Below, in pieces: positions 1 through 4,939 of a stretch of 5,775 bases of DNA. Under the pieces are notes generated by a model. That model saw nothing but the letters and a program-made list of their open reading frames with translations, was not told the DNA's origin and ran no database searches. The DNA comes from Treponema sp. (GTDB lineage Bacteria; Spirochaetota; Spirochaetia; Treponematales; Breznakiellaceae). Positions within the stretch are counted from its first letter, which is position 1. Every line of letters begins with the position of its first letter. The translations under genes and the position numbers were made by a program. The stretch is from positions 1 to 5,775 of the forward strand of contig JAITHH010000098.1 in assembly GCA_031280065.1 (NCBI GenBank). The letters are read 5' to 3'.

Positions 1-825
1 AACGCCTCCCTGGAGGAGATCGTCATGGCCCTGCGGGTCCGGCAGGACATCCTGCGGGCCGCGACCCGGATCGACACCGCCCAAATCTACGCGGCCAGCC
101 GCCTGGTGAGCCAGGTAACCGGCGTCAAGGTCCAGCCGAACAAGGCCATCGTGGGGGAGAACGCCTTTGCCCATGAAGCGGGAATTCACCAGCACGGCAT
201 CCTGGCGAACCGGGCCACCTACGAGATCATGACCCCCGAATCAGTCGGTATCCCCCAGAACCGCATGGTCCTGGGCAAGCACTCAGGGAAACACGCCTTC
301 CAGGAGCGGCTCAAAGACCTGGGCCTCAGCCTCGATCCCCAGGCCCTGGAGGGGGTCTTTGCCCGCTTCAAAATCCTGGCGGATAAGAAGAAGACAGTCG
401 GCGACCGGGACATCGAAGTGCTGGTCATGGATGCCGCCGCCCATATCCCGGAGACCTGGAAGCTGAACCGCTGGGTGGCGGTTTCCGGCTCCTCGATCAC
501 CGCCACCGCCACGATAAGCCTGCAAGGCCGGGACGGCGCTTTCATCGAGCGGGCCGCGGTGGGGGACGGCCCCATTGATGCGGCGTTCAAGGCCATTGAT
601 CAGATCACCGGCAAGGAACCGGAACTGGAGGTCTACGAGCTGGGGGCCATCACCAGCGGGGAGGATGCCCAGGGGGAAACCATGGTGAAGATCGCCTGGC
701 AGGGCCGCCGCTGGAACGGGAGGGGGGTCTCCACGGACGTGGTGGAATCCTCGATAAAAGCCTATCTTGCGGCGATCAACGCGATGGAGTGGGAACTCGA
801 ACCAAAGGTTTGCGGGAACCGCTGA
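1..825 (+). CDS. leuA: 2-isopropylmalate synthase, C-terminal half (5' end outside window)
   Basis: LeuA condenses acetyl-CoA with 2-oxoisovalerate, the first committed step of leucine synthesis in the cytoplasm. The frame is open from base 1, so the ATG at 25 is internal: the codons before it read NASLEEIV, a continuation of the family's GN(A/C)SLEE segment. The first Asn is probably the metal-ligand Asn described for LeuA. Counting from base 1, HEAGIHQHG (residues about 58-66) and GKHSGKHAF (about 91-99) are hallmark motifs of the end of the catalytic barrel and linker. From about residue 127 (DKKKTVGDRDIEVLV) to the TGA at 823-825 lies the LeuA dimer/allosteric domain that normally mediates leucine feedback. 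About half of the roughly 510-520 residue family length is visible, and roughly 230-240 N-terminal residues lie upstream. A homocitrate or citramalate synthase is possible, but the motif wording fits LeuA best. Nothing downstream within the window belongs to the leucine pathway. Confidence 0.93.
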   Translation, partial: NASLEEIVMALRVRQDILRAATRIDTAQIYAASRLVSQVTGVKVQPNKAIVGENAFAHEAGIHQHGILANRATYEIMTPESVGIPQNRMVLGKHSGKHAFQERLKDLGLSLDPQALEGVFARFKILADKKKTVGDRDIEVLVMDAAAHIPETWKLNRWVAVSGSSITATATISLQGRDGAFIERAAVGDGPIDAAFKAIDQITGKEPELEVYELGAITSGEDAQGETMVKIAWQGRRWNGRGVSTDVVESSIKAYLAAINAMEWELEPKVCGNR

Positions 826-841
826 TTGCGGCAACCTGAAC

Positions 842-884
842 CACGGAAAACACGGAAGAAACGCGGAATTGCGGAGCGCGGAAG
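842..884. repeat. Degenerate short tandem repeat, unit (C)RCGGAR
   Basis: Just past the leuA stop, CACGGAA occurs at 842-848 and 851-857, CGCGGAA at 862-868 and 877-883, and a weaker TGCGGAG at 870-876. Unit starts are 7 to 11 bases apart, so the array is decayed rather than exact. I recall similar CACGGAA/CACGGAG strings in intergenic DNA of unrelated bacteria; their function is unknown to me. The rest of 826-967 shows no convincing gene or tRNA. Confidence 0.55.
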
Positions 885-916
885 TTTCCCGCCCGCCTGC
901 CGTTACCCTTTGCGCG

Positions 917-942
917 AGCCGGAAAGGACACTGCCGGCTTTC
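917..942 (+). terminator. Weak hairpin, possible leuA terminator
   Basis: AGCCGG (917-922) can pair with CCGGCT (934-939) across an 11-nt loop, followed by only a short run of T (939-941). It lies between the convergent ends of leuA and the XRE gene, where a terminator is expected. The stem is short, the loop large and the T tract poor, so this is a weak call. Confidence 0.2.
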
Positions 943-967
943 ATCAGCAATGGCTTACAGACAAGGC

Positions 968-1300
968 TTATTTAACCGAATTTAGTATCTCGTTGAAGGT
1001 ATCGTCAAAGGCCCGTTTCGCCTTGTTAAGTTTCCGCAGGGCTTCAGCGGGGCATAAATCCTGGAGATTGGCGTTTTTCATTGGTAATAATAATTGAAAA
1101 GTCTCAATTTTAAGAGCATTTGCAAGGCTTTCAAGGGTCTTATCGCTCACCCATGTTCGTTGACATTCAATACTGTTTACGGTCTGCCAGGATAGACTCG
1201 CCATTTCAGCGAGTTTTTCCTGTGAAAGGCCAAGTAAATTCCGCTGTTCTTTAAGGTTCGCCGCTAAAATACGGCGCAGCTCCGGCTTTTTCTCCTTCAT
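968..1300 (-). CDS. XRE-family helix-turn-helix transcriptional regulator
   Basis: This 110-residue cytoplasmic protein is a likely DNA-binding regulator. Residues about 14-72 form an HTH_3/Cro-C1 domain: LKEQRNLLGLSQEKLAEM holds helix 1 and the first HTH helix, and SLSWQTVNSIE gives the recognition helix. RTWVSDKTLESLANAL then leads into the last helices. I recall the IE-x3-RTWVSDKT wording as common in Treponema single-domain XRE proteins that occur in many copies. Residues 78-110 are a short charged helical tail. The ATG at 1300-1298 is the only plausible start: an in-frame TAA (1306-1304) sits one codon upstream. No Shine-Dalgarno is visible, which suggests a leaderless or SD-less mRNA. 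The gene and its upstream flank are markedly AT-richer than their neighbours (1081-1140 has 19 G+C in 60, against 39 in 60 at 541-600), a sign of recent acquisition. No toxin partner is adjacent; the divergent lipoprotein gene is the nearest candidate target. Confidence 0.85.
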   Translation of the reverse strand: MKEKKPELRRILAANLKEQRNLLGLSQEKLAEMASLSWQTVNSIECQRTWVSDKTLESLANALKIETFQLLLPMKNANLQDLCPAEALRKLNKAKRAFDDTFNEILNSVK

Positions 1301-1305
1301 AAGTT

Positions 1306-1321
1306 ACATAATCGTATATGT
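1306..1321. promoter_or_regulatory. Imperfect palindrome at the XRE gene start, possible autoregulatory operator
   Basis: ACATA (1306-1310) and TATGT (1317-1321) form a 16-bp imperfect dyad centred between 1313 and 1314, with 6 of 8 symmetric pairs matching. It lies immediately upstream of the XRE ATG and overlaps where that gene's -10 would fall. A related inverted pair, TTACATA (1304-1310) and TATGTAA (1365-1371), spans the control region. XRE proteins commonly bind such dyads and repress their own gene; the assignment here is inference. Confidence 0.3.
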
Positions 1322-1334
1322 GATTGCCGGACTA

Positions 1335-1363
1335 TTGACACGTAATAATATAAATGTTATTTA
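1335..1363 (+). promoter_or_regulatory. Possible sigma70-type promoter for the lipoprotein gene
   Basis: A perfect -35 TTGACA (1335-1340) is followed after 17 bp by TATTTA (1358-1363), a poor -10 matching only the first three consensus positions. The segment is very AT-rich (23 G+C in 80 for 1301-1380). Transcription would start near 1370, leaving a leader of about 140 nt before the ATG at 1510. The adjacent TTAC-TAT-GTAA dyad (1361-1371) overlaps the -10 end and could be a regulator site. Confidence 0.35.
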
Positions 1364-1369
1364 CTATGT

Positions 1370-1509
1370 AATAAAAGGGCATGAAGTTTATCCTTGTACT
1401 TCGCCCGTCCTGGACGGGCAGCATCAAAAGAAGGGCGCGGCGCTATCCGCAAAACGGATAGTTGAACCGGGCCCTGCCATTCGAAGGCGGATGGCAAAGG
1501 AGTTACAGC
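1370..1509 (+). promoter_or_regulatory. Structured 5' leader with three hairpins
   Basis: Three stems occur in order before the lipoprotein ATG. The first is GCCCGTC (1403-1409) with GACGGGC (1413-1419), 7 bp with a CTG loop. The second is CTATCCG (1443-1449) with CGGATAG (1455-1461), 7 bp with loop CAAAA. The third is TGCCAT (1475-1480) with ATGGCA (1491-1496), 6 bp with a 10-nt loop that ends on the first base of the ribosome binding site. No stem is followed by a T tract, so they are not ordinary terminators on this strand. I do not recognise a known riboswitch class. Confidence 0.35.
1496..1502 (+). promoter_or_regulatory. Ribosome binding site that fixes the lipoprotein start
   Basis: AAAGGAG lies 7 nt before ATG 1510. 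This selects that ATG over an in-frame upstream ATG at 1462, which would add 16 residues in front of a normal signal peptide. Confidence 0.8.
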
Positions 1510-1770
1510 ATGAAAAGGAAACTTTTCGGCATGGCGGGAGCAGCGCTGCTGCTGGTATTCGGACTGGCTTTACCGGGGTGCGAATCGTTGGGGGGCGGCG
1601 GCTATTCAAGCGGCAGCAGTTCGTCTTCGTCCAGCAGCGGCTGTTCAAACGGTAAGGCTTGCTATAAGGCGGCGGGGTTAACTGGAGGGTATTCTACCTG
1701 CGGAAGCGCTAATTGCAGTGTGAATGCGGTTTTGGGAACTGAATATGAAACAGACTGCACTTGCCGCTAA
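1510..1770 (+). CDS. Small Ser/Cys-rich lipoprotein, function unknown
   Basis: I do not recognise this 86-residue protein. MKRK starts a classic lipoprotein signal peptide with a hydrophobic core (AALLLVFGLAL) and a relaxed lipobox LPGC ending at Cys24; Pro at -2 is unusual, but spirochete lipoboxes are lenient. Mature residues 25-44 are a flexible Gly/Ser linker that includes eight consecutive Ser. The Ser codons are mixed (AGC, AGT, TCG, TCT, TCC), so this is not a simple nucleotide slippage tract. The remaining 42 residues hold six Cys (45, 51, 64, 69, 83, 85) and little hydrophobic content, which suggests a small disulfide-stabilised domain tethered to a membrane outside the cytoplasm. 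The start is set by AAAGGAG 7 nt upstream. The gene is divergent from the XRE regulator and convergent with apbE. Metal binding, envelope stress or a secreted-peptide role are all possible; nothing in the sequence decides between them. Confidence 0.75.
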   Translation: MKRKLFGMAGAALLLVFGLALPGCESLGGGGYSSGSSSSSSSSGCSNGKACYKAAGLTGGYSTCGSANCSVNAVLGTEYETDCTCR

Positions 1771-1800
1771 TACCGTTACGTTATAGGAAGTCTTTGACCT

Positions 1801-1860
1801 GCCGGCGGGGGGCCATCGAACCAGAGGTTCGCGCCCCCCGGTCCCCCCATACGCCAGGCG
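1801..1860. repeat. G/C-run hairpin repeat, copy A
   Basis: An outer stem CGGGGGGC (1806-1813) with GCCCCCCG (1833-1840) encloses an inner stem CGAACC (1817-1822) with GGTTCG (1826-1831) and an AGA loop. The 26 bases 1834-1859 match the reverse complement of 3723-3748 at 23 positions, including 15 contiguous bases (1834-1848). It occupies the gap between the convergent lipoprotein and apbE genes and may act as a bidirectional transcription stop, although no T tract follows. It looks like a member of a dispersed intergenic repeat family. Confidence 0.7.
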
Positions 1861-1885
1861 TCTAGTTTGCAATGGGCGCGGGGGG

Positions 1886-2902
1886 TTAATCAGATACAAG
1901 CCGGTAACCCTTCCCGCTCAAACGGAACAGCGGAACAGCCGCAGCCGTCAGCCGAATCGTCCTGTCCTCAAACACAAAAACCGCGCCCGCCCCCGATACC
2001 GACTCAACCAGCGCCCGCCCCTCCCGGTAGCCCAGAACAAACGCCGCCGTGGACAAAGCATCAGCGTCAATAGAACGATCCGCAATAACCGTTACCGCCA
2101 GCAGCCCGCTCTCCGCCGGATAACCGGTCTTCGTGGAAAGCAGATGATGATAACGCCGCCCGTCCGCCTCAAAAAAACGCTCGTAGACCCCGGAAGTAAC
2201 CACCGTCTTGCCGCGGACCTCCAGCACACCGATATAAGACCCCCGGGGAGTCAGCGGGTCCTGAACGCCAATCCGCCAAGGCAGCCGGCCTTCTTTTTCA
2301 CCATAGGCGAAAATATTTCCCCCCAGGTCGATGATCGCCCTGGGAAGTCCCTCCTGCCGGATAAGCCGCGCCGCCTCGTCCGCGGCGTAGCCCTTGGCAA
2401 TAGCCCCCAAGTCCAGCGCCATACCGGCCCGCCGGAGAAACAGCGTCCCCGCCCGCCGGTCGATGACCGCGTCCCGCCAATTAACCAGGCTCAGGGCCTG
2501 CCGCACCGCCTGCGGAGAGGGCGTTTGGGGATGCTCCGAGCCGATTCCCCAGAGCTTGACCAGCGGCCCGATAGTCGGGTCAAACGCCCCGCCGCTTAAC
2601 CCGGCGTAGCGCAGCGCCTGTTCCACCGTATCAAGCAGTTCGGCGCTCACCCGGACCGGCGCGATCCCCGCCGCTTGGTTCACCTTATCCAGCTCCGTAT
2701 CCGCCAGATTCGCGCTCATCATTTGTTCGATTTCCCGGATACGGCGGAATATCCGCCGGTACAAGTCCTGGTACTGGGCCCGGTCCCGCTCGTAGAGGTT
2801 GATCTCGCAGATAGTACCCAGGATAGCTTCCGCTTCAGCGGCCCCGGCGGGCAGGCAGCCGCAAACCGCAAGCAGACAGGCAAACAAAACCTTGTGCAAC
2901 AT
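1886..2902 (-). CDS. apbE: ApbE/Ftp-type FAD:protein FMN transferase, exported
   Basis: ApbE-family enzymes bind FAD outside the cytoplasm and either transfer FMN to a Thr of target flavoproteins (Rnf/Nqr subunits) or, as in Treponema pallidum Ftp, can also hydrolyse FAD. The protein has 338 residues, the usual family length. Residues 1-22 are a signal sequence; VCGC ending at Cys16 could be a relaxed lipobox, otherwise signal peptidase I would cut near AGAAEA. Family motifs run in order: LGTICEINLYE (28-38), MMSANLADTELDKVN (61-75), GGAFDPTIGPLVKLWG (104-119), ALDLGAIAKGYAADEA (162-177), IDLGGNIFAYG (191-201), VTSGVYERFFEADG (235-248) and DADALSTA (279-286). Asp281 and Thr285 are the expected Mg ligands. 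The usual H-x-x-(D/N)-P-K-T-G reads HLLSTKTG (253-260), a deviation. The TGA six codons upstream makes ATG 2902 the natural start; only a weak GAAAG precedes it. No FMN-acceptor gene is visible in the window. Confidence 0.92.
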   Translation of the reverse strand: MLHKVLFACLLAVCGCLPAGAAEAEAILGTICEINLYERDRAQYQDLYRRIFRRIREIEQMMSANLADTELDKVNQAAGIAPVRVSAELLDTVEQALRYAGLSGGAFDPTIGPLVKLWGIGSEHPQTPSPQAVRQALSLVNWRDAVIDRRAGTLFLRRAGMALDLGAIAKGYAADEAARLIRQEGLPRAIIDLGGNIFAYGEKEGRLPWRIGVQDPLTPRGSYIGVLEVRGKTVVTSGVYERFFEADGRRYHHLLSTKTGYPAESGLLAVTVIADRSIDADALSTAAFVLGYREGRALVESVSGAGAVFVFEDRTIRLTAAAVPLFRLSGKGYRLVSD

Positions 2903-2922
2903 AGCGCTTTCGGCATATCATA
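2892..2922. promoter_or_regulatory. Possible symmetric -10 element in the apbE/PilZ divergent spacer
   Basis: TATCATA (2916-2922) reads TATCAT on plus (2916-2921) and TATGAT on minus (2922-2917), each 5/6 to TATAAT. On plus, a weak -35 TTGTGC (2892-2897) lies 18 bp upstream, inside apbE, and would put the start of transcription at about 2928, the A of the PilZ ATG. On minus, transcription would begin near 2910, a few bases before the apbE ATG. TTGTCA (2941-2936) is only 13 bp from the minus -10, which is too close for a normal -35. Confidence 0.35.
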
Positions 2923-2927
2923 GAACA

Positions 2928-3713
2928 ATGGATAATGACAACTCCGCTGCGAACAGCGGCATTACGGGTAAAAAGATTTTCTTTTTGTATCCTTCGACGG
3001 TTATCCAGAACGAGATAGCCGCTGAACTCACCCAGCAGGAATACGAAGTGTACCTGGTACGGGACCACAGTGCTTTACGGCGGGTTCTCAAGAAATTCCC
3101 CGATTCTTTGGTGTTTGCGAACCTCGACGACAAGCTGCCGGAGCAGGAATGGGAGTCGTGGATTCGGGACATCCAGCAGGACCCCGCAACAGCGCAGGCG
3201 GGACTGGGCGTACTCGCCGCGCAGCTTAATGAAGACCTGCGGCAGAAGTACACCGGCATCCTGAAGCTCCCCTGCGGCTATACCGCGCTCAACAAAGCCG
3301 AGCCCGCGCAGACCGCCGCGCAGATTGTAGAATTGCTGCGGACCATGAACGCCCGCGGACGGCGGAAGTACCTGCGGGCCACTTCCGAGCGGGAGGACCT
3401 CACCACGGTGAACATTCCCCACAACGGCCATTACTTCAAGGGCGTCATCAAGGACATAAGCGTGGCGGGTATGTCGTGCGTGTTCATACCCGACCCTGAT
3501 CTTAACAAAAATTCCCTCTGCAAAAACATACAGGTCAAGCTGCAAAGTATGCTCCTTAAGGCCGAGGGGGTTGTCTTTGGCTCCCGTTTGGAGGGCTTAA
3601 CCAGGATTTACGTCTTTATCTTTACCCAGCGGATGTACCCTGAAACCAAGGCCAAGATACGGCGGTATATTCAGACCATGCTCCAGGAGAAGATGGACGC
3701 CCTGTTAAGGTAA
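2928..3713 (+). CDS. Receiver-like plus PilZ domain protein, c-di-GMP effector
   Basis: This 261-residue soluble protein has two parts. Residues about 16-138 resemble a response-regulator receiver fold (KKIFFLYPSTVIQ start, PDSLVFANL at 58-66, GILKLP at 110-115). The acidic pair after strand 1 is missing and the phospho-acceptor position appears to be Asn65; Lys113 matches the conserved Lys. It is therefore probably not phosphorylated. Residues about 144-256 are a PilZ domain with both c-di-GMP motifs: R146-x3-R150 (RKYLR) and D176-x-S178-x2-G181 (DISVAG). PilZ proteins change shape on binding cyclic di-GMP and act on motility, surface or envelope machinery; in Treponema they have been tied to motility and virulence. 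The C-terminus is a basic helix (TKAKIRRYIQTMLQEKMDALL). The frame is open upstream to 2799, but that stretch is antisense to apbE; MDNDN at 2928 is the sensible start although no Shine-Dalgarno precedes it. Confidence 0.85.
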   Translation: MDNDNSAANSGITGKKIFFLYPSTVIQNEIAAELTQQEYEVYLVRDHSALRRVLKKFPDSLVFANLDDKLPEQEWESWIRDIQQDPATAQAGLGVLAAQLNEDLRQKYTGILKLPCGYTALNKAEPAQTAAQIVELLRTMNARGRRKYLRATSEREDLTTVNIPHNGHYFKGVIKDISVAGMSCVFIPDPDLNKNSLCKNIQVKLQSMLLKAEGVVFGSRLEGLTRIYVFIFTQRMYPETKAKIRRYIQTMLQEKMDALLR

Positions 3714-3781
3714 CCGGCGGGGGCCAGGCATAAGGGGGGACCGGGGGGTTCGTAACCCCCCGGCGGGGGCGCCGCCCCCGC
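3714..3781. repeat. G/C-run double-hairpin repeat, copy B
   Basis: Immediately after the PilZ-gene TAA, CCGGGGGGTT (3741-3750) pairs with AACCCCCCGG (3754-3763), a perfect 10-bp stem with loop CGT. Next, GCGGGGGC (3763-3770) pairs with GCCCCCGC (3774-3781) around loop GCC; the two stems share base 3763. CCGGCGGGGGC occurs twice as a direct repeat (3714-3724 and 3760-3770). Bases 3723-3748 match copy A in inverted orientation at 23 of 26 positions. It probably hinders or ends transcription from the PilZ gene, but it lacks a T tract. Confidence 0.7.
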
Positions 3782-3853
3782 GGCATGATGACAAAATGGA
3801 TGTCCACAGTGGGGGCCCCTTGTTCATACCCACAAAAACAGATTAACAAAAAT

Positions 3854-3859
3854 AGGAGG
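3854..3859 (+). promoter_or_regulatory. Strong ribosome binding site for the oxidoreductase
   Basis: AGGAGG lies 5 nt before ATG 3865 and fixes that start. I see no convincing sigma70 promoter in 3782-3853; TTGTTC (3820-3825) has no good -10 partner. Confidence 0.8.
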
Positions 3860-3864
3860 ATGTT

Positions 3865-4920
3865 ATGAATCATAAGATGGCAATTATCGGTTATGGCGGT
3901 ATGGCGGGATACCACCATGAAAATCTCAACAAAGAATTCCCGGAAATGGAAATAGCCGGAATATTCGACATCCGCGAGGAGGCCGTGAAAAAGGCCCAGG
4001 AAAAAGGACTGCGGGCCTTTGACTCCCCGGATAAAATCTACGGCGATAAGTCGATAGAACTGGTACTGGTGGCAACCCCCAATGACGTACACAAATCCTA
4101 CGCCGTTGAATGTCTCAAGGCGGGGAAAAACGTCATCAGCGAAAAACCCGTAACCTTGAATTCGGGAGAGCTGGAGGAAATCATCGCCGCAGCCAAGGCG
4201 TCGGGGAAATTTTTTACCGTCCACCAAAACCGCCGCTGGGACGGGGACTTCCTTACCGCGAAAAAAATCTTCGAAGACGGCCTGCTCCACAAACCCTATA
4301 CCATCGAGAGCCGGGTACAGGGCTCCCGCCAATCCCTGCACGGCTGGCGGGGCTGGAAACAGAACGGCGGCGGCATGGTGCTGGACTGGGGCGTCCACCT
4401 GATCGATCAGATGCTGAATTTCTTCCCGGAGAAAGTCGTGTCAGTGAACGCGATCCTCCACCAGATATTCGCGCCCGAAGTAGACGATAACTTCACCGCC
4501 TCCTTCCGGTTTGAAAGCGGGCTCCACTACATCGTCAATATCGCCATGAATTCCTTTATCGTCCAGCCCCGCTGGCATATCTCCGCCGCGGACGGCACCG
4601 CCGTCATCGAAAACTGGGAGTGCGCCGGTAAAATCGTCAAACTGGCGGACGCTTCGGACTTGGAGTGGGCGGAAGACATCGTCTACACCGCCGCGGGCCC
4701 CACCCGGTCCATGGCGCCCCGCCCCAGGGAAACCACCCTGGAACTCGCCCTGCCCACAGTCAAGACCAACTGGCCCGCGTTCTACCGGAACATCATCGCC
4801 GCGCTGGAAGGCCGGGAACAGCCCATTGTTACCACCGCTCAAGCCCTGCGCGTGATGAAACTCATCGATCTGGTATTCCTTTCGGACCAGGAAAAGCACG
4901 GCATGGCCTGCGGCATCTAA
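3865..4920 (+). CDS. Gfo/Idh/MocA-family NAD(P)-dependent oxidoreductase
   Basis: This family oxidises or reduces sugars, inositols and related polyols in the cytoplasm using NAD(P). The protein has 351 residues, typical of the family. The N-terminal Rossmann fold is seen in MAIIGYGGMAGYHHENL (5-21, Gly-rich loop) and in Asp35 after strand 2 (IAGIFDIREEA), which often favours NAD. VATPNDVH (69-76) and SEKPVTLN (92-99) follow, with the signature Lys94 of EKP. The C-terminal substrate domain contains GGGMVLDWGVHLIDQ (168-182), where Asp174 and His178 match the family's catalytic D-x3-H. The start is set by AGGAGG. Substrate cannot be read from the sequence, and no sugar transporter or kinase is adjacent. 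The helicase gene follows after 19 nt on the same strand and is probably co-transcribed, a functionally unrelated pairing. Confidence 0.93.
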   Translation: MNHKMAIIGYGGMAGYHHENLNKEFPEMEIAGIFDIREEAVKKAQEKGLRAFDSPDKIYGDKSIELVLVATPNDVHKSYAVECLKAGKNVISEKPVTLNSGELEEIIAAAKASGKFFTVHQNRRWDGDFLTAKKIFEDGLLHKPYTIESRVQGSRQSLHGWRGWKQNGGGMVLDWGVHLIDQMLNFFPEKVVSVNAILHQIFAPEVDDNFTASFRFESGLHYIVNIAMNSFIVQPRWHISAADGTAVIENWECAGKIVKLADASDLEWAEDIVYTAAGPTRSMAPRPRETTLELALPTVKTNWPAFYRNIIAALEGREQPIVTTAQALRVMKLIDLVFLSDQEKHGMACGI

Positions 4921-4939
4921 TCCGCCGTACAGAGCAGCG

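Noticed and set aside
283..834. 183-codon minus-strand frame opposite leuA
   Set aside because: Fully antisense to LeuA, with a composition typical of a shadow frame.
767..985. 72-codon plus frame overlapping the leuA end and intergenic repeat
   Set aside because: Its middle is just translated CACGGAA repeat (NHGKHGRNAE), it has no ribosome binding site, and it starts inside leuA.
1320..1655. 111-codon plus frame overlapping the lipoprotein gene
   Set aside because: No ribosome binding site; it crosses the putative promoter and leader hairpins and is out of frame with the well-supported lipoprotein.
968..1770. XRE regulator plus neighbour as a toxin-antitoxin pair
   Set aside because: The neighbour is a secreted lipoprotein read divergently, not a co-directional toxin; no toxin motif is visible.
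1815..1848. GGTTCG in a hairpin, resembling a tRNA T-arm
   Set aside because: No acceptor, D or anticodon arms fit around it; it is the inner stem of the dispersed hairpin repeat.
2144..2599. 151-codon plus-strand frame inside apbE
   Set aside because: Pro/Arg-rich antisense shadow of a gene with clear ApbE motifs.
3860..3868. Mini-ORF ATG-TTA-TGA overlapping the oxidoreductase start
   Set aside because: Its ATG abuts the AGGAGG with no spacing, so ribosomes would favour ATG 3865; treated as chance.
3622..4398. 258-codon open frame on the minus strand opposite the PilZ and oxidoreductase genes
   Set aside because: It runs through the hairpin repeat and two real genes on the other strand and has no family motif.
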